In this document: positions 7,556 through 18,388 of the stretch, in pieces | Layout of the letters: every line of letters starts with the position of its first letter | Numbering within the stretch: the first letter of the stretch is position 1 | DNA from: Mycolicibacterium baixiangningiae | Lineage (GTDB): Bacteria; Actinomycetota; Actinomycetes; Mycobacteriales; Mycobacteriaceae | DNA length: 64,000 bases | Reading direction: 5' to 3' | NCBI RefSeq assembly: GCF_016313185.1 | Contig: NZ_CP066218.1 | Span: 2,542,001 to 2,606,000 of the forward strand | Made by a program: the position numbers and the translations under genes | Notes under the pieces: model-generated | What the model saw: the letters and a program-made list of their open reading frames with translations, nothing else | Database searches by the model: none | Told to the model about the DNA's origin: nothing

Positions 7556-7830
7556 CAGCGATGATCAAACGGCTGGAACGGCGCAGTATCGTCATCTTCT
7601 TCGGCGCGCTGTACGCGGTCGCGCTGCTGTTCGCCCTCTTCCCGCCGCTGTACCTCTGGGGCAGCGGGGTCCGCTACGAGATCCTCGGGATCCCCTTCGC
7701 CATCATGTACTGGATCATCAACGCCCTGGTGCTCGGACTGACCCTCACCGCGTTCTACATCGTCGAGCACATCCGCGGTGAACTCGACGACGACTCGACC
7801 GAACCCGTGACCGAGAATTTCGGAGGCTGA
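7552..7830 (+). CDS. DUF3311 small membrane protein, symporter partner
   Basis: The 92-residue protein has two hydrophobic helices with the FPPLYLW and FAIMYWIINALVLG segments of DUF3311. Members are nearly always encoded immediately before a sodium:solute symporter and are thought to be small subunits or assembly partners, as seems likely here. The ATG overlaps the phosphatase stop (ATGA), and the symporter ATG follows 1 bp after this stop. Confidence 0.85.
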   Translation: MTAMIKRLERRSIVIFFGALYAVALLFALFPPLYLWGSGVRYEILGIPFAIMYWIINALVLGLTLTAFYIVEHIRGELDDDSTEPVTENFGG

Positions 7831-7831
7831 T

Positions 7832-9415
7832 ATGTGGGTCATGCTCGGTATGCTCGCGGCGTTCTACGCCGTGGTCGTCGCCATTCTCTATGTCACTCAA
7901 CAGAAGACCGCGCCCACCTTCGACGAGTACGCGGTCGGTGGGCGGCGGTACGGCCCGTGGTATGTCGCGATGAGCTACGTCAACTCGTGGTGGCCCGGCT
8001 CCACCTTCATCGCGTTCTTCGGATTGGCCGCGGGCGCAGGGGTTTTCGGCCTGTACGGGCTGGCCTACTCGACTCTCGGTGTGGCGATGATGTACTTCAT
8101 GGCCACCCGCGCATGGCGGTGGGGCAAGCGTTACGATCTGCGCTCGCAGCCCGACCTGCTGGGCAAGCGGTTCAACTCACCCGCGGTCAAGGTGGTCGCC
8201 AGCGTCATCGGCATCGTCTCCCTGTTCCCCTGGGTGGTGCTCGGGATGCAGGCGTTGGGCACGGTATTCGAGCTGGCCAGCGACGGCGCCTGGTCGGTGA
8301 CGACCTGTCTGCTCGTCGGTCTGGCGGTGATCGTCATCCGCCAGTACTGGACCGTGCGGATGGGTATGCGCGGGCTGATCATGACCGACGCGTTCCAAGG
8401 CACGGTGGCCTACGTGTTCGCGGCGGTCGTGTGCCTGATCCTGCTCTCCGGGGTGGCCGGCGGGCCGGTCAGCTTCGCCGCACTCGGTGACGTCGCGGAC
8501 AAGTACCTGGTGCTCCCCGGCGACGGCGACGCGTACGGACCGCTGTATATCTTCGCCCTGATCTTCACCGGTGTGGTCGGGTCGCTGTGCTGGCCCACCA
8601 GTTTTCAGCGCATCTACACCGCCTCGAGCGTGCGGTCGGTGAAATCCGGAACCTTGTGCACCGTGCTGATCTCCGGCGTTTTCTACACCCTGCTCATGCT
8701 GGTCGGCATCGCCGGGACCGGGATGGCGGGCGTCGCGGACAACCCGCAGGCCGGCTGGTTCACCATCATGAGCGACTACGGCGGCACGTGGCTGCTGGGC
8801 CTCGGCGTCACGATCGTGTTCGCCGCCTCCATGGGCCACATCGACGGCAGCGTGCAGGTCTGCGGTCTGCAGATCGCGAACGACCTGGTCAACACCGAGA
8901 AGCGGCCGCTGTCGGACAAGCAGCTCACCTACGTGGCGAAGACGTCGATGATGGTGTTCATGGTGCTGGCCGGCGTCGTCGCCTATGCCACGTTCAGCAT
9001 GACCCGCCTGCAGTTGCTCGCCCAGATCTCCTATCAGGGTGTCGTGCAGCTGGCGGTGCCGCTGTTCCTCGGCATCTTCTGGCGCGGCGGCAACAAGCAG
9101 GGTGCGGTGGCCGGGATGGTCTCCGGCTTCGTCGTCGCCATGGTGCTGACGTGGATCTACCCCGACGACATCCGCGCGCTGGGCAGCCTCACCGGCGGGA
9201 TCGTCGGTATCCTCGTCAACCTCGCGGTGTACCTCGGTGCCGCCCTGCTCATCCGACCCGACGACACCGAGAAGGCCAGGGTGGAGGCGATGTTCGAGGC
9301 CGCCAAGACCACGGTGCGCGGCGCCGCACCGGTTGACGAATCGCTCGACGATCAGCTGCACGACATGGCCAAGGAGTCCCGGGAGCGGGCCGCTGCGGCG
9401 GACGGGACGGTGTGA
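7832..9415 (+). CDS. Sodium:solute symporter (SSS family)
   Basis: The 527-residue polytopic membrane protein has the SSS fold: [14 protein letters not shown] after helix 1, NSWWPGSTF in helix 2, and the [19 protein letters not shown] segment seen in PanF/MctP-type carriers. These proteins couple Na+ entry to uptake of carboxylates, amino acids or other small polar nutrients. Its pairing with DUF3311 is typical of the monocarboxylate and pantothenate branches. The substrate here is probably the compound processed by the downstream amidohydrolase and amidase. The stop overlaps the next ATG (TGATG). Confidence 0.9.
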   Translation: MWVMLGMLAAFYAVVVAILYVTQQKTAPTFDEYAVGGRRYGPWYVAMSYVNSWWPGSTFIAFFGLAAGAGVFGLYGLAYSTLGVAMMYFMATRAWRWGKRYDLRSQPDLLGKRFNSPAVKVVASVIGIVSLFPWVVLGMQALGTVFELASDGAWSVTTCLLVGLAVIVIRQYWTVRMGMRGLIMTDAFQGTVAYVFAAVVCLILLSGVAGGPVSFAALGDVADKYLVLPGDGDAYGPLYIFALIFTGVVGSLCWPTSFQRIYTASSVRSVKSGTLCTVLISGVFYTLLMLVGIAGTGMAGVADNPQAGWFTIMSDYGGTWLLGLGVTIVFAASMGHIDGSVQVCGLQIANDLVNTEKRPLSDKQLTYVAKTSMMVFMVLAGVVAYATFSMTRLQLLAQISYQGVVQLAVPLFLGIFWRGGNKQGAVAGMVSGFVVAMVLTWIYPDDIRALGSLTGGIVGILVNLAVYLGAALLIRPDDTEKARVEAMFEAAKTTVRGAAPVDESLDDQLHDMAKESRERAAAADGTV

Positions 9416-10680
9416 TGACGGCGGACCTCGACGCGGCGGCGTTCCTGGCCGACTTCGCCGAGCTGTCGGCGATCGGGGCCACCCCGAGCGGCGGTGTCGA
9501 CCGGGAAGCCGCCACCGCCGCCGACGGACAGGCGCGCGAGTGGCTGCGCGGCTGGTTCGACCGGCACGGCCTGACCACCCGGGTCGACGCGGTCGGAAAC
9601 ATGTTCGGCTGTGCGGAGTTCGACTGCGCGGAATCGGACACCGACGCCCCCTACGTGCTGATCGGATCGCACCTGGACAGCCAGCCCACCTCGGGCCGGT
9701 TCGACGGCGCCTACGGTGTCCTGGCCGGGGCGTACGCCGCCGCGGCGGTGGCCGCCGACCCGCCGGTCGGTCCCCGTTTCAACGTGGCGGCGGTCAACTG
9801 GTTCAACGAGGAAGGCTCGCGGTTCTCCCCGAGCCTGATGGGCAGCGCCGTCTACACCGGCAAACGCAGCGCCGCCGAGGTGCTCGACACCGTGGGCCTC
9901 GACGGTGTCACCGTGCGGGACGCGCTGTCCGCCATCGGGTTCCAGGGATCCGACGACGCGCCGAAGGCCGGCGCGTTCGTCGAGATCCACATCGAACAGG
10001 GCCGCACCCTGGTCGACGAGGGGTTCGACATCGGCGTCGTCACCGAGAACTGGACGGCCTACAAGTACGCGGTGACCGTGCTCGGTGACCAGTCCCACAC
10101 CGGGGCCACCCACATGCGCTACCGCCACGACGCGCTCGTCGGCGCCAGCGAGGTGGTGCTGGCGGTGCGGGCCGTGGCCGACCAGTTCGGCCCCGACACC
10201 GTGCTCGGTTCCGTCGGGCATTTCGTGGTCGAACCGAATTCGCCGGTGGTCGTGCCGTCGCGGGTGCGGCTGGCCGCCGACCTGCGTTCGCTCGACGCCG
10301 ATGTGCTGGAGCGGGCGCACCTCTCGCTGCTCGACCGGTGGGCCGGCATCTCCGACGGCGGTGAGGTCGTGGTGCGGGTGGACTCGGCGGCGCTGCGGCC
10401 CGCGGGCGGCTATCACCCCGCCGGTATCGCGCTGGCCGGGGAGGCCGCCGATGGGCTGGGACTGCGGTGGCGGACGCTGCCGACGATGGCCGGCCACGAC
10501 TCGGTGAACCTGCGCGACACGGTCCCCACGGTGATGTTGTTCGTCCCCAGCGTCGACGGCATCTCGCACAACGAGCGCGAATACACCACCGACGAGCAGA
10601 TGGTGGCGGGCCTGCGGATGCTCACCGCGACCGCCCGCGCGACGGTCGGCGGCGCACTCGAGGCGGCCAGTCTCACGTGA
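9415..10680 (+). CDS. M20 amidohydrolase, hydantoinase/carbamoylase type
   Basis: The 421-residue protein matches the allantoate amidohydrolase, N-carbamoyl-L-amino-acid hydrolase and beta-ureidopropionase family. Visible metal and substrate motifs are [52 protein letters not shown] and SHNERE. These zinc or manganese enzymes cleave a carbamoyl or amide C-N bond, releasing ammonia and CO2 or an acid. Which substrate is used cannot be read from sequence. The gene lies between the symporter and the amidase with overlapping starts, so the enzymes probably act in sequence on the imported compound. Confidence 0.88.
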   Translation: MTADLDAAAFLADFAELSAIGATPSGGVDREAATAADGQAREWLRGWFDRHGLTTRVDAVGNMFGCAEFDCAESDTDAPYVLIGSHLDSQPTSGRFDGAYGVLAGAYAAAAVAADPPVGPRFNVAAVNWFNEEGSRFSPSLMGSAVYTGKRSAAEVLDTVGLDGVTVRDALSAIGFQGSDDAPKAGAFVEIHIEQGRTLVDEGFDIGVVTENWTAYKYAVTVLGDQSHTGATHMRYRHDALVGASEVVLAVRAVADQFGPDTVLGSVGHFVVEPNSPVVVPSRVRLAADLRSLDADVLERAHLSLLDRWAGISDGGEVVVRVDSAALRPAGGYHPAGIALAGEAADGLGLRWRTLPTMAGHDSVNLRDTVPTVMLFVPSVDGISHNEREYTTDEQMVAGLRMLTATARATVGGALEAASLT

Positions 10681-12086
10681 GCGAGGAGTTGCTCGACACT
10701 CCTGCCGAGGCACTGCGGTCGGCCTATCGCACAGGCGAAGTGACACCGCAGGACATCCTCGAACACACCCTGGACCGCATCAACAGGACCAACCCGGTGA
10801 TCAACGCGCTGGCGTTCGTCGCGGTCGAGTCGGCGCGGGATGCGGCGCGCGCCTCGGGCGAGCGCTGGGCGGCAGGCACGCCCCGCTCCCCGCTGGACGG
10901 CCTCCCGGTGACCATCAAGGACAGTGTGCACGCCACGGGCATGCCGTGGCGCCATGGCTGCGCCGCGAATCGCCACCTCCCGGATTCCACCGGCGACGCG
11001 CCGCCGGCCGCGCGGCTGAAAGAGGCGGGCGCCGTCATCGTCGGCAAGACCACGATGCCCGATTTCGGCATGATGGCCGCCGGGGTGAGCTCGCTGTACG
11101 GCATCACCCGCAATCCGTGGGATCCGTCGCGCAACACCGGCGGGTCGAGCTCGGGCGCGGGTGCGAGCCTGGCCGCCGGTATCGGGTTCTCCGCGGTCGG
11201 GTCGGACATCGCGGGTTCGGTGCGGTTACCTGCGGGCCACTGCGGTCTGGTGGCGCTCAAACCGACCCAGGGCCGCATCCCGCACCTCGCGCCGTCCACC
11301 GTGCGTTCCGCCGGACCGATGGCACGCACGGCCGACGACGTCATGGACCTCTACGACGTGCTGAGCCGGCCTGATGACCGCGACCTCTGGAGCCTCGCCC
11401 CCGAGGTCGGAGCGATGGTGCGGGAACCGTTGCTTCCGAACGGATTACGCATCGGAGTGCTCACTGAGTTGGGATACGGCGCGGAGGTGGCCGACGACGT
11501 GCGGGCCGTCCTCGGCGACGCCGCCGATGCGTTGCGCGACGGCGGCGCGACCGTCTCCACCATGGCGCCGGTGTTCACCGAGGACGCCCACCGGCCGCTG
11601 GACCGGATGTTCCAGGTCCGCGCGCTGGCCGAACTGCACAGCATCCCGTCCGATCGCCACCACCTGGTGCACCCGGCGATCCGGCAGTGGTGCGCACCCG
11701 CCGGGCAGTTGTCCGCGACCGATCTCGCGCGCGACACCGACGCCGTCGCGCGCTCTGCTGAACGGATGCGCAGCGCCTGCGCCGCCTACGATTTCGTCAT
11801 CGCGCCCGTCATCCCGGTTGTCGGGTTCGCCGCCGACGCGTGCGGAGTGGACCCCGCGAAGCCGCTGGGGCACTGCGGGTTCACCGCGTGGTTCAACCAG
11901 ACTGCACAGCCCGCGTCGGCGCTGTGTTTCGGCCGCAGCGACGGGATGCCGGTGGGAATCCAGGTGATCGGCCCCCGATTCGCCGACCGCGACGTGCTGC
12001 GACTCACCAAGTGGCTCGAAGCCCGCCGGCCGTTCACCCTCGACTGGCCGGTGACCGCGGCCCAGACAGCAGGAGGCCGACCATGA
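10677..12086 (+). CDS. Amidase signature-family hydrolase
   Basis: The 469-residue product shows the Ser-cisSer-Lys amidase core: Lys in [10 protein letters not shown], the [14 protein letters not shown] loop and nucleophile segment [11 protein letters not shown]. The family hydrolyses linear amides to carboxylate and ammonia, and also includes GatA and allophanate hydrolase. It is too short to include an allophanate-hydrolase C-terminal domain. I chose the GTG at 10677, which overlaps the preceding stop (GTGA); the longer upstream frame belongs to the previous gene's region. It is probably a catabolic partner of the upstream M20 amidohydrolase. Confidence 0.88.
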   Translation: MSEELLDTPAEALRSAYRTGEVTPQDILEHTLDRINRTNPVINALAFVAVESARDAARASGERWAAGTPRSPLDGLPVTIKDSVHATGMPWRHGCAANRHLPDSTGDAPPAARLKEAGAVIVGKTTMPDFGMMAAGVSSLYGITRNPWDPSRNTGGSSSGAGASLAAGIGFSAVGSDIAGSVRLPAGHCGLVALKPTQGRIPHLAPSTVRSAGPMARTADDVMDLYDVLSRPDDRDLWSLAPEVGAMVREPLLPNGLRIGVLTELGYGAEVADDVRAVLGDAADALRDGGATVSTMAPVFTEDAHRPLDRMFQVRALAELHSIPSDRHHLVHPAIRQWCAPAGQLSATDLARDTDAVARSAERMRSACAAYDFVIAPVIPVVGFAADACGVDPAKPLGHCGFTAWFNQTAQPASALCFGRSDGMPVGIQVIGPRFADRDVLRLTKWLEARRPFTLDWPVTAAQTAGGRP

Positions 12087-13018
12087 CCACTGTGACCGAA
12101 CCACCGGTGGCTGCGCGATTGCGGGCGCTGGGGTTGTTCTCCGGCACCGACATCACCGCCGACCCCACCCCGGTGATGGCCAGCCCCAGCTGGTGGGGTG
12201 CGGACTCCGAAGGCTTCGACGTGCGTGCCGGTGCACAGCGGGTGTTCGTCAAGGCCATGGCGTCCCACGTCGGCGCGTACGTGGACATCACCCAGGCCTT
12301 CGCCGCGGCGACCGAAGCCGGTGAGCGTGGGGTGGGGCCGCGGGTGTTCGCCGCCGACGCGGCGGCGTCACTCCTGGTGCAGGAGAACTTCGTCGAGGAC
12401 GCACACACGGCGACGCTGGACGTGTTCGACGACGACACCCGGCTCGCAGAGCTGATCGCGCTGCGCGCGCAGGTGCGCGATTTCACCGCCATCACCCGTC
12501 GGGCCACGGTGTTCGACGACATCCGGACCCTGTCGGCCTTGGCCGCCGCGCGGTCGGTGCCGACGCCCACCGACTTCGCGTGGATGTGCCGCCTGCTGGA
12601 CATGGCCGAGAAGCGAATCATGGCAACGGGTTTCGACACGGTACCGGCGCACGGTGACGGCAACGTCTCGAACGTCCTGCTGCCCGCTGACGGCCGCATG
12701 CTCCTTGTCGACTGGGATGTCGCGGCGGTGATGGACCCGCTGCAGGACATCGGGGTGCTGCTGGCCGAGGTGCGTCCCTTCGACTCGGAAGGGCGCGCCG
12801 CGTTCGAAATGGCCTGGGGCAGCTTCGATCAGGCGCTGTTCGACCGCGCCCGGGTGTACGGCGTCGCCGACTGTGTGCGCTGGGGGTTGATCGGTGCCTA
12901 CGCCGACACCGCCCGCCCCGGCACCCTGGAGTACTCGAAGTTCTCGGACTGGCAGTTCGTGCGGGCCCGGGCCTGGCTGACCGACGTGCACTTCCACGAC
13001 CGATTGGGAAACCTGTGA
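12083..13018 (+). CDS. APH-like small-molecule kinase (first of two)
   Basis: The 311-residue protein has the aminoglycoside-phosphotransferase/choline-kinase fold. The catalytic loop is HGDGNVSNVLL and the metal-binding aspartate is in LVDWDVAAVMDP. N-terminal VFVKAM can supply the nucleotide-binding Lys. The ATG at 12083 overlaps the amidase stop (ATGA). It is followed by a second, different kinase of the same superfamily, so one may phosphorylate the imported compound and the other a breakdown product. No resistance role is suggested by the catabolic context. Confidence 0.8.
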   Translation: MTTVTEPPVAARLRALGLFSGTDITADPTPVMASPSWWGADSEGFDVRAGAQRVFVKAMASHVGAYVDITQAFAAATEAGERGVGPRVFAADAAASLLVQENFVEDAHTATLDVFDDDTRLAELIALRAQVRDFTAITRRATVFDDIRTLSALAAARSVPTPTDFAWMCRLLDMAEKRIMATGFDTVPAHGDGNVSNVLLPADGRMLLVDWDVAAVMDPLQDIGVLLAEVRPFDSEGRAAFEMAWGSFDQALFDRARVYGVADCVRWGLIGAYADTARPGTLEYSKFSDWQFVRARAWLTDVHFHDRLGNL

Positions 13019-13983
13019 GCGTGACCGCCCCCGACGACACCGGCAACCGGGCGCTCGGCTCCGCCCGTACCGCGGCCGAACGGCGGGTCGAGGAGGTGCT
13101 CGCGCAGATCACGCGGTGGCAGGGCAGCGACGTGCACTACGCCCCGGTGCTCGGTGGTCTGCAGAACAGCAACTGGCGCATCACCGTCGACGGTGCGGAC
13201 AAGCGCTACTTCCTCAAGATCCCCGGCGACGGGTCCGATGCGTTCATCGACCGCGACCTGGCCAACGAGGCCGCCCGGCGCGCGGGGGAACGGGGCATCG
13301 GTGCGGAGGTGGTCCACTTCGATCCGGACAGCGGGGTCGAGGTCATCGAATTCCTCGAGGGCTACCGCGCCTGCACCAACGGCGATTTCAAGGACCCCGG
13401 CATCCCGCGCCGGATCATCGAGATCTACCGGGCGCTGCACGACGGTTCGCTGTTGAGCGGGACCAAGACGATGTTCGACATGATCGACGAGCATCTGGAC
13501 CAGGCGACCGAGATCGGCGTGCGCCTGCCCGCGGACGCAGAGTTGATACTCGGCGAGTACCGGGTGGTCAAGGCGGCGCTGCTGGCGTCCGGGCTGGATC
13601 TGGTGGCCTGCCACAACGATCCGATGCCCGGCAACTTCCTCGTCGCCGAGGGTCAACCGATGCGGATGGTTGACTACGAGTTCGCGTCGAACAACGAACG
13701 CGCCTACGAGCTCGCGCTGTTGATCACGGAGATGTTCTACGGCGAGGAGCAGATGCTCGAACTCGTGGAGGACTTCTACGGCAGGGCGGATTTCGCGACC
13801 CTGGCACGCGTTCAGGTGTGCGGCGCCCTGGCCGACGTGAAGTGGGGGCTGTGGGCCTGCGTGAACCAGCAGCTGAACAACAGCTGGGACTTCGATTACC
13901 ACAAGTACGGCTACTGGAAGTTGATGCGGGCCCGGATGAAGATGGCCGACCCGCGCTGGGCGTTCTGGGTCAACGCGCTCTAG
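13015..13983 (+). CDS. Choline/ethanolamine-kinase-like phosphotransferase (second of two)
   Basis: The 322-residue protein looks closer to choline/ethanolamine kinases than its neighbour: NWRITVDG and YFLKIPG near the N-terminus, catalytic loop [12 protein letters not shown] and metal site [17 protein letters not shown]. The GTG at 13015 overlaps the previous stop, and a second GTG at 13021 is possible. It is the last gene of the operon and its 3' end overlaps convergent pyrD by 3 bp. An amino-alcohol or similar hydroxylated amine is a reasonable guess for its substrate. The order of action with the IMPase-like gene is unknown. Confidence 0.82.
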   Translation: MSVTAPDDTGNRALGSARTAAERRVEEVLAQITRWQGSDVHYAPVLGGLQNSNWRITVDGADKRYFLKIPGDGSDAFIDRDLANEAARRAGERGIGAEVVHFDPDSGVEVIEFLEGYRACTNGDFKDPGIPRRIIEIYRALHDGSLLSGTKTMFDMIDEHLDQATEIGVRLPADAELILGEYRVVKAALLASGLDLVACHNDPMPGNFLVAEGQPMRMVDYEFASNNERAYELALLITEMFYGEEQMLELVEDFYGRADFATLARVQVCGALADVKWGLWACVNQQLNNSWDFDYHKYGYWKLMRARMKMADPRWAFWVNAL

Positions 13984-15053
13984 GCATCGCGCAGGGCGGT
14001 GCCCACCGCCTCAGACAGCGATGCGAAGCCCTCGGCCTGCAGACGCTGAGCGAGCCCGTCGTGAATGTGCTTGGCCCACAGGCCGCCCCCGTAGACGAAG
14101 CCGGTGTAACCCTGCAGCAGCGACGCGCCGGAGATGATGCGCTCCCACGCGTCGTCGACGGTCTCGATGCCACCGACGCTGACCAGCACCAACCGGTCAC
14201 CGGCCCGGCGGTACAGCCGGCGCAGCACCTCGAGGGAGCGGGCGGCGACCGGGGCGCCGGAGATGCCGCCCGGACCGAGGTCGGCCACCCCCGGCGTCAT
14301 GAGCCCGTCGCGCGACACCGTGGTGTTGGTGGCGACGATCCCGGCCAACCCCAATTCGATTGCCAGATCGGCGATTTCGTCGACGTCGGCGTCCGACAGG
14401 TCGGGCGCGATCTTGACCAGCACCGGTGTCGAGGTCTGGGCACGCACCGCGGACAGGATGGGGCGCAACGACTCCACCGCCTGCAGATCGCGCAGGCCCG
14501 GGGTGTTCGGTGAGCTGACGTTGACCACCACGAACGTGGCGAGCGGGCCGAGCAGCCGGGCGCTGTGCGCGTAGTCGTCGACCGCCTGCTCGGCCGGGGT
14601 GGTCTTGGTCTTGCCGATGTTCACGCCGACGGGCGCGTCGGGGGTGTGCCGGGTGAGGCGCTGCGCCAGCCGGGCCGCGCCGTCGTTGTTGAACCCCATG
14701 CGGTTGAGCAGCGCCCGGTCGGCGGGCAGGCGGAACAACCGCGGCTGCGGATTACCGGGCTGCGGATGGGCGGTCACGGTGCCCACCTCGGCGAACCCGA
14801 AACCCAGCGCGGCCCAGGTGTGCAGCCCGTGGCCGTCCTTGTCGAAGCCCGCCGCCAGCCCGAGCGGCCCGGCGAACCGCACCCCGAACACGGTGCTGGC
14901 CAACACGGGATCACTCGGTGCGAGGCGGGCGCGCAGTGCTCGGCGCAGCGGGCGCGGCGCGGTGAGGGCGCGCAGCATCGCGAACACCCAGGTGTGGATG
15001 CGCTCGGGGGAGATCAGGAAGAGCACCCGCCGCAGCGCGTGATAGCCGGTCAC
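13980..15053 (-). CDS. pyrD: Dihydroorotate dehydrogenase (quinone), class 2
   Basis: This is the membrane-associated FMN enzyme of pyrimidine synthesis, oxidising dihydroorotate to orotate with a quinone acceptor. The 357-residue length, the N-terminal membrane-binding helices ([10 protein letters not shown]), [39 protein letters not shown] and GGI motifs fit class 2. I chose the GTG at 15053, which overlaps the stop of the DUF5703 gene by 4 bp. It forms an operon with lppL and the DUF5703 gene. Confidence 0.95.
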   Translation of the reverse strand: MTGYHALRRVLFLISPERIHTWVFAMLRALTAPRPLRRALRARLAPSDPVLASTVFGVRFAGPLGLAAGFDKDGHGLHTWAALGFGFAEVGTVTAHPQPGNPQPRLFRLPADRALLNRMGFNNDGAARLAQRLTRHTPDAPVGVNIGKTKTTPAEQAVDDYAHSARLLGPLATFVVVNVSSPNTPGLRDLQAVESLRPILSAVRAQTSTPVLVKIAPDLSDADVDEIADLAIELGLAGIVATNTTVSRDGLMTPGVADLGPGGISGAPVAARSLEVLRRLYRRAGDRLVLVSVGGIETVDDAWERIISGASLLQGYTGFVYGGGLWAKHIHDGLAQRLQAEGFASLSEAVGTALRDA

Positions 15054-15301
15054 TGTCCCGGTTGCTCCGCCGCACCCGCGGTCTTGCGTCGGCGCAACAA
15101 CACCCGGCGGCTGCCGTCGGTGTAGGCCCGCACCCGGGTCAGCTCCCAGCCGCGGTATTCGGCCTCGATGGACAGCCGGATCGACGCGCTGATCCTGGTG
15201 ACATCGGGCGGCAACCGCAGCGGCACCCACTCCCAGTCGTCGGACGCCTCGGCGACCACCTTGTCCCAGGCCGCGGGCATCCGGCCGCGTGCGACGCTCA
15301 C
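15050..15301 (-). CDS. DUF5703 small protein
   Basis: The 83-residue protein ([35 protein letters not shown]) is a conserved actinobacterial family of unknown function usually found next to pyrD. Its start (GTG 15301) overlaps the lppL stop and its stop overlaps the pyrD start, so translation of all three is probably coupled. It has no signal peptide or membrane segment. Confidence 0.8.
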   Translation of the reverse strand: MSVARGRMPAAWDKVVAEASDDWEWVPLRLPPDVTRISASIRLSIEAEYRGWELTRVRAYTDGSRRVLLRRRKTAGAAEQPGQ

Positions 15302-16329
15302 CGCGGCTCCGCCGCATCTGTGAGGACCTGCACGCCCGCTCCCGTCCCTGACACCACATACAGCGTGCCAGACGCATCGTCGTAGGCGAGGAGGTTCGGT
15401 TGCTGCACGGTTCGGTGACGCACCTTCTCGACGGGTATTCCGGTGGACAGATCGTAGCCAATCACGGTGTTGGTCGCCGTCTGCGACACCCAGGCCAGCC
15501 CGGTCGACCCGGCCAGGCCGTACGGGGCGTCGGGGACCGGGTAGCGCTGCCTCATGATCAAGGGGTCCGTGCCGAACACCAGCAGTGCGTCCCCGCGGGT
15601 GTCGGCGACCAGCACCCGGCCCTGCGGATCGGCGGCCATGGTGGTCGCGCCCTCACCGGCGCGCAGGGCCTGGGCTGCCTTCGTCCCACTGGCGTCGACC
15701 GTCGTCACCGAGGTCTGCCCGCGGTCCAGCACGACGGCCGTATTCCCCTGTGTGACAAGCACATCCACCCGCGCGAAGATCCCCAGCCGGGCCTCCACGG
15801 CGGCGTCGGAAGCCAGCGTCAGCACCGCGCCGTCGGACGTGCCGAGTACCAGGCGTCCGTCCTCGCGCCGGGCGATGGCGGTGAAGTCGGTGTCCGCCTC
15901 ACCGTCCACGTCGACCTGGTCGACCGCACCCGCGGCCACGTCGACCCGCAGGTATCCGCCCCGGGTGGACAGGTAGAGGCCGCCGTCGCCGTCACCGGTC
16001 ATCGCCGTCGCCGGCCCGGGTGTCAGCACGGTGCGCGGCGCCGCTGCGGGGGGCAGCACCGTCAGCGCCGACTGTCCCTCCGGCCCCGGCCCAAGTACCA
16101 CCAGTGACCGGGTGGCCGGATCGAACAGCGCGGACCGGGAATCGGGCCCGAGCGGCCGCACCGTGCCCTCGGGTGCGCCGGTGACCGGGGGTGAGGCCGC
16201 GGCCGAGGCGGGGGTGATGGTGGGCGGTGGCGCGTCGACCGGGTTCGACGAACAGCCGGCGGTGCCGACTGCCAGTGCGGCGAGTGCGGCGATCAGCGGC
16301 TGGGATCGGAGGTTGAGGCGCAGCGGCAC
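15298..16329 (-). CDS. lppL: Lipoprotein LppL, beta-propeller-like
   Basis: The 343-residue precursor has a signal peptide with lipobox VGTAGC, then a Pro/Ala/Thr-rich linker and a repetitive domain of short beta-rich repeats ([23 protein letters not shown]), suggesting a beta-propeller. It matches the mycobacterial LppL position between pyrD and the uppP region. The cell-surface function is unknown. It is the first gene of the lppL-DUF5703-pyrD operon, transcribed divergently from the gene at 16463. Confidence 0.82.
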   Translation of the reverse strand: MPLRLNLRSQPLIAALAALAVGTAGCSSNPVDAPPPTITPASAAASPPVTGAPEGTVRPLGPDSRSALFDPATRSLVVLGPGPEGQSALTVLPPAAAPRTVLTPGPATAMTGDGDGGLYLSTRGGYLRVDVAAGAVDQVDVDGEADTDFTAIARREDGRLVLGTSDGAVLTLASDAAVEARLGIFARVDVLVTQGNTAVVLDRGQTSVTTVDASGTKAAQALRAGEGATTMAADPQGRVLVADTRGDALLVFGTDPLIMRQRYPVPDAPYGLAGSTGLAWVSQTATNTVIGYDLSTGIPVEKVRHRTVQQPNLLAYDDASGTLYVVSGTGAGVQVLTDAAEPR

Positions 16330-16398
16330 GGGGTAGCTCTCGGGTTGTGCGAACGGACGGTGTCGGCATTCGTGGGTTGGTGGGCCAGTCTAGGCAGG

Positions 16399-16414
16399 AT
16401 TGGACCGGTCCAAT
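16399..16414. promoter_or_regulatory. 16-bp perfect palindrome in divergent promoter region
   Basis: ATTGGACC followed directly by GGTCCAAT forms a perfect palindrome between divergent lppL and the 16463 gene. A dimeric regulator could bind it and control one or both operons. No candidate regulator lies beside it. Confidence 0.4.
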
Positions 16415-16462
16415 TCCTGCGTTCGGGGTCGGGGCCTCCATAACTCAAGCTATGGTCGGGGT

Positions 16463-16774
16463 ATGACGCTGGTCACCGAGAGACACCCGGACAGCGCTGG
16501 GTTCGTGTTCGAAGACATCTCCACGGGCGTGCATGCCAGTGGGTTCGGCCAGATCGGCGACGGCCGCAGCTTCTCGTTCCACCTCGAGCGCCAGTACCTG
16601 GTCGTCGAGGTGTACCGGCCCCGCCTGCGCGCCCCGGTCCCCACCGAGGACGACGTGGTCGCCTCGGCAACCCGCAAGCTCACCGACATCGATCTCACCG
16701 ACGAGCGCAGCCTGGCGGCCGCCGTGCGCGACGCGGTCTCCTCGGCCCAACCGGTGGCGCGACCCGGTCGCTGA
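16463..16774 (+). CDS. Conserved mycobacterial hypothetical (Rv2137c-like)
   Basis: The 103-residue acidic protein (FEDISTGVHASGFGQIGDGR, SFHLERQYLVVEVYRPRL) has no signal peptide or membrane helix. I chose the ATG at 16463 over an in-frame ATG at 16400 because the latter would cover the divergent promoter. It starts the long operon that continues with uppP and mshC. Function unknown. Confidence 0.75.
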   Translation: MTLVTERHPDSAGFVFEDISTGVHASGFGQIGDGRSFSFHLERQYLVVEVYRPRLRAPVPTEDDVVASATRKLTDIDLTDERSLAAAVRDAVSSAQPVARPGR

Positions 16775-16801
16775 CACGCCCGCCACGGTACGGTCTTCGT
16801 C

Positions 16802-17650
16802 GTGATCGACGCACCGGCCATGTCGTGGTTGCAGGTCATCGTCCTCGCCGTCGTGCAGGGCCTCACCGAATTCCTGCCGGTGTCGTCATCCGGGCATCTC
16901 GCGATCGTGTCGCGGGTGTTCTTCGACGACGACGCGGGCGCGTCGTTCACCGCCGTCACCCAGCTGGGCACCGAAGTGGCCGTACTGGTCTATTTCGCCC
17001 GGGACATCGCCCGTATCGTGACGGCCTGGTTCCGCGGACTGCGTCGACCCGAACACCGCGACGCCGACTACCGGCTGGGCTGGTATGTGATCATCGGCAC
17101 GCTTCCGATCGCCGTGATCGGTCTGCTCCTCAAGGACGAGATCCGCACCGCCGCCCGCAACCTGTGGGCCATCGCGATCGCGCTGATCGTGTTCTCCGCC
17201 GTCATCGCCGCCGCCGAGTACTTCGGCAGGCAGGTCCGCCACGTCGAACAACTCACCTGGCGCGACGGTGTGATCGTCGGCTTCACGCAGTGTCTGGCGC
17301 TGCTGCCGGGGGTGTCGCGGTCGGGGGCGACGATCAGCGCCGGGCTGTTCCTCGGGCTCGACCGCGAACTGGCCGCTCGATTCGGCTTCCTGCTGGCCAT
17401 CCCTGCGGTGTTCGCCTCCGGCCTGTTCTCGCTGCCGGACGCCTTCGCCCCGGTGGGCGAGGGGATGAGCGCGACCGGTCCGCAGCTGTTGGTGGCGACG
17501 GTGATCGCGTTCGTCGTCGGCTTCGCCGCGGTCGCCTGGTTCCTGCGGTTCCTGGTCCGTCATGGCATGTACTGGTTCGTCGGCTATCGGGTGGTGTTGG
17601 GTGTGGTGGTGCTGATCTTGTTGTCGACGGGCGTGGTGGCCGCGCAATGA
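16802..17650 (+). CDS. uppP: Undecaprenyl-diphosphatase
   Basis: This integral membrane enzyme recycles the C55 polyprenyl carrier (decaprenyl in mycobacteria) for peptidoglycan and arabinogalactan assembly. The 282-residue protein shows both BacA/UppP signatures: [14 protein letters not shown] near the N-terminus and [15 protein letters not shown] use the GTG at 16802; ATG 16820 is an alternative. Its stop overlaps the ATG of the next gene. Confidence 0.95.
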   Translation: MIDAPAMSWLQVIVLAVVQGLTEFLPVSSSGHLAIVSRVFFDDDAGASFTAVTQLGTEVAVLVYFARDIARIVTAWFRGLRRPEHRDADYRLGWYVIIGTLPIAVIGLLLKDEIRTAARNLWAIAIALIVFSAVIAAAEYFGRQVRHVEQLTWRDGVIVGFTQCLALLPGVSRSGATISAGLFLGLDRELAARFGFLLAIPAVFASGLFSLPDAFAPVGEGMSATGPQLLVATVIAFVVGFAAVAWFLRFLVRHGMYWFVGYRVVLGVVVLILLSTGVVAAQ

Positions 17651-18360
17651 CCGTCATCCTGCTGCGGCACGGCCGCTCGACGTCGAATACCGCGCACACC
17701 CTCGCCGGCCGCAGCGAGGGAGTCGACCTCGACGAGCGCGGCGCCGAACAGGCCAAGGCCGTGGTCGGCCGGATCGGCGCACTGCCGGTACGGGCGATCG
17801 TGCGCTCCCCGCTGCTGCGCTGCGGGCGCACCGTCGAACCGCTGGCCGCCGCGCTCGGCCTGGAACCCGTCGTCGACGAGCGGCTCTCCGAGGTGGACTA
17901 CGGCGCATGGACCGGCCGCAAGATCGGCGACCTGGTCAAGGAACCGCTGTGGGCGGTGGTGCAGCAGCAACCCAGCGCGGCGGTGTTCCCCGACGGCGAA
18001 GGCCTTGCGCAGGTGCAGGCCCGCGCCGTGGCCGCGGTCCGCGAACACGACCGGCGGCTGGCCGAGGAGCACGGTGGCGACACGCTGTGGCTGGCGTGCA
18101 GCCACGGTGACGTGATCAAGGCCGTGCTGGCCGATGCGCTCGGCACCCATCTGGACAGCTTCCAGCGCATCACCGCCGATCCGGCGTCGATGAGTGTGAT
18201 CCGTTACACCACGCTGCGGCCGTTCGTCGTGCACGTCAACCACACCGGCGCCGAGCTGGCCACCGGGTTGATGGCCAAACCCGCACCGGCCGACGGGCAA
18301 CAGGACGGTTCGGACGAGGTGCCGCCGGAGGACGCGGTGGTCGGCGGTTCCACCGGCTGA
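17647..18360 (+). CDS. Histidine phosphatase superfamily protein
   Basis: The 237-residue protein begins [12 protein letters not shown], the phosphohistidine motif, with [10 protein letters not shown], the acid-base region [11 protein letters not shown] and the second His in ACSHGDVIK. Members (Rv2135c-like) are acid phosphatases or phosphoglycerate-mutase relatives. The ATG overlaps the uppP stop. Substrate unknown. Confidence 0.88.
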   Translation: MTVILLRHGRSTSNTAHTLAGRSEGVDLDERGAEQAKAVVGRIGALPVRAIVRSPLLRCGRTVEPLAAALGLEPVVDERLSEVDYGAWTGRKIGDLVKEPLWAVVQQQPSAAVFPDGEGLAQVQARAVAAVREHDRRLAEEHGGDTLWLACSHGDVIKAVLADALGTHLDSFQRITADPASMSVIRYTTLRPFVVHVNHTGAELATGLMAKPAPADGQQDGSDEVPPEDAVVGGSTG

Positions 18361-18388
18361 CACGCCACCCGGTATTTTGGAAGGTGCC

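Noticed and set aside
12083..13983. Aminoglycoside-resistance genes
   Set aside because: The two APH-fold kinases sit in a symporter/amidohydrolase operon, and the second resembles choline/ethanolamine kinase, so a metabolic role is more likely.
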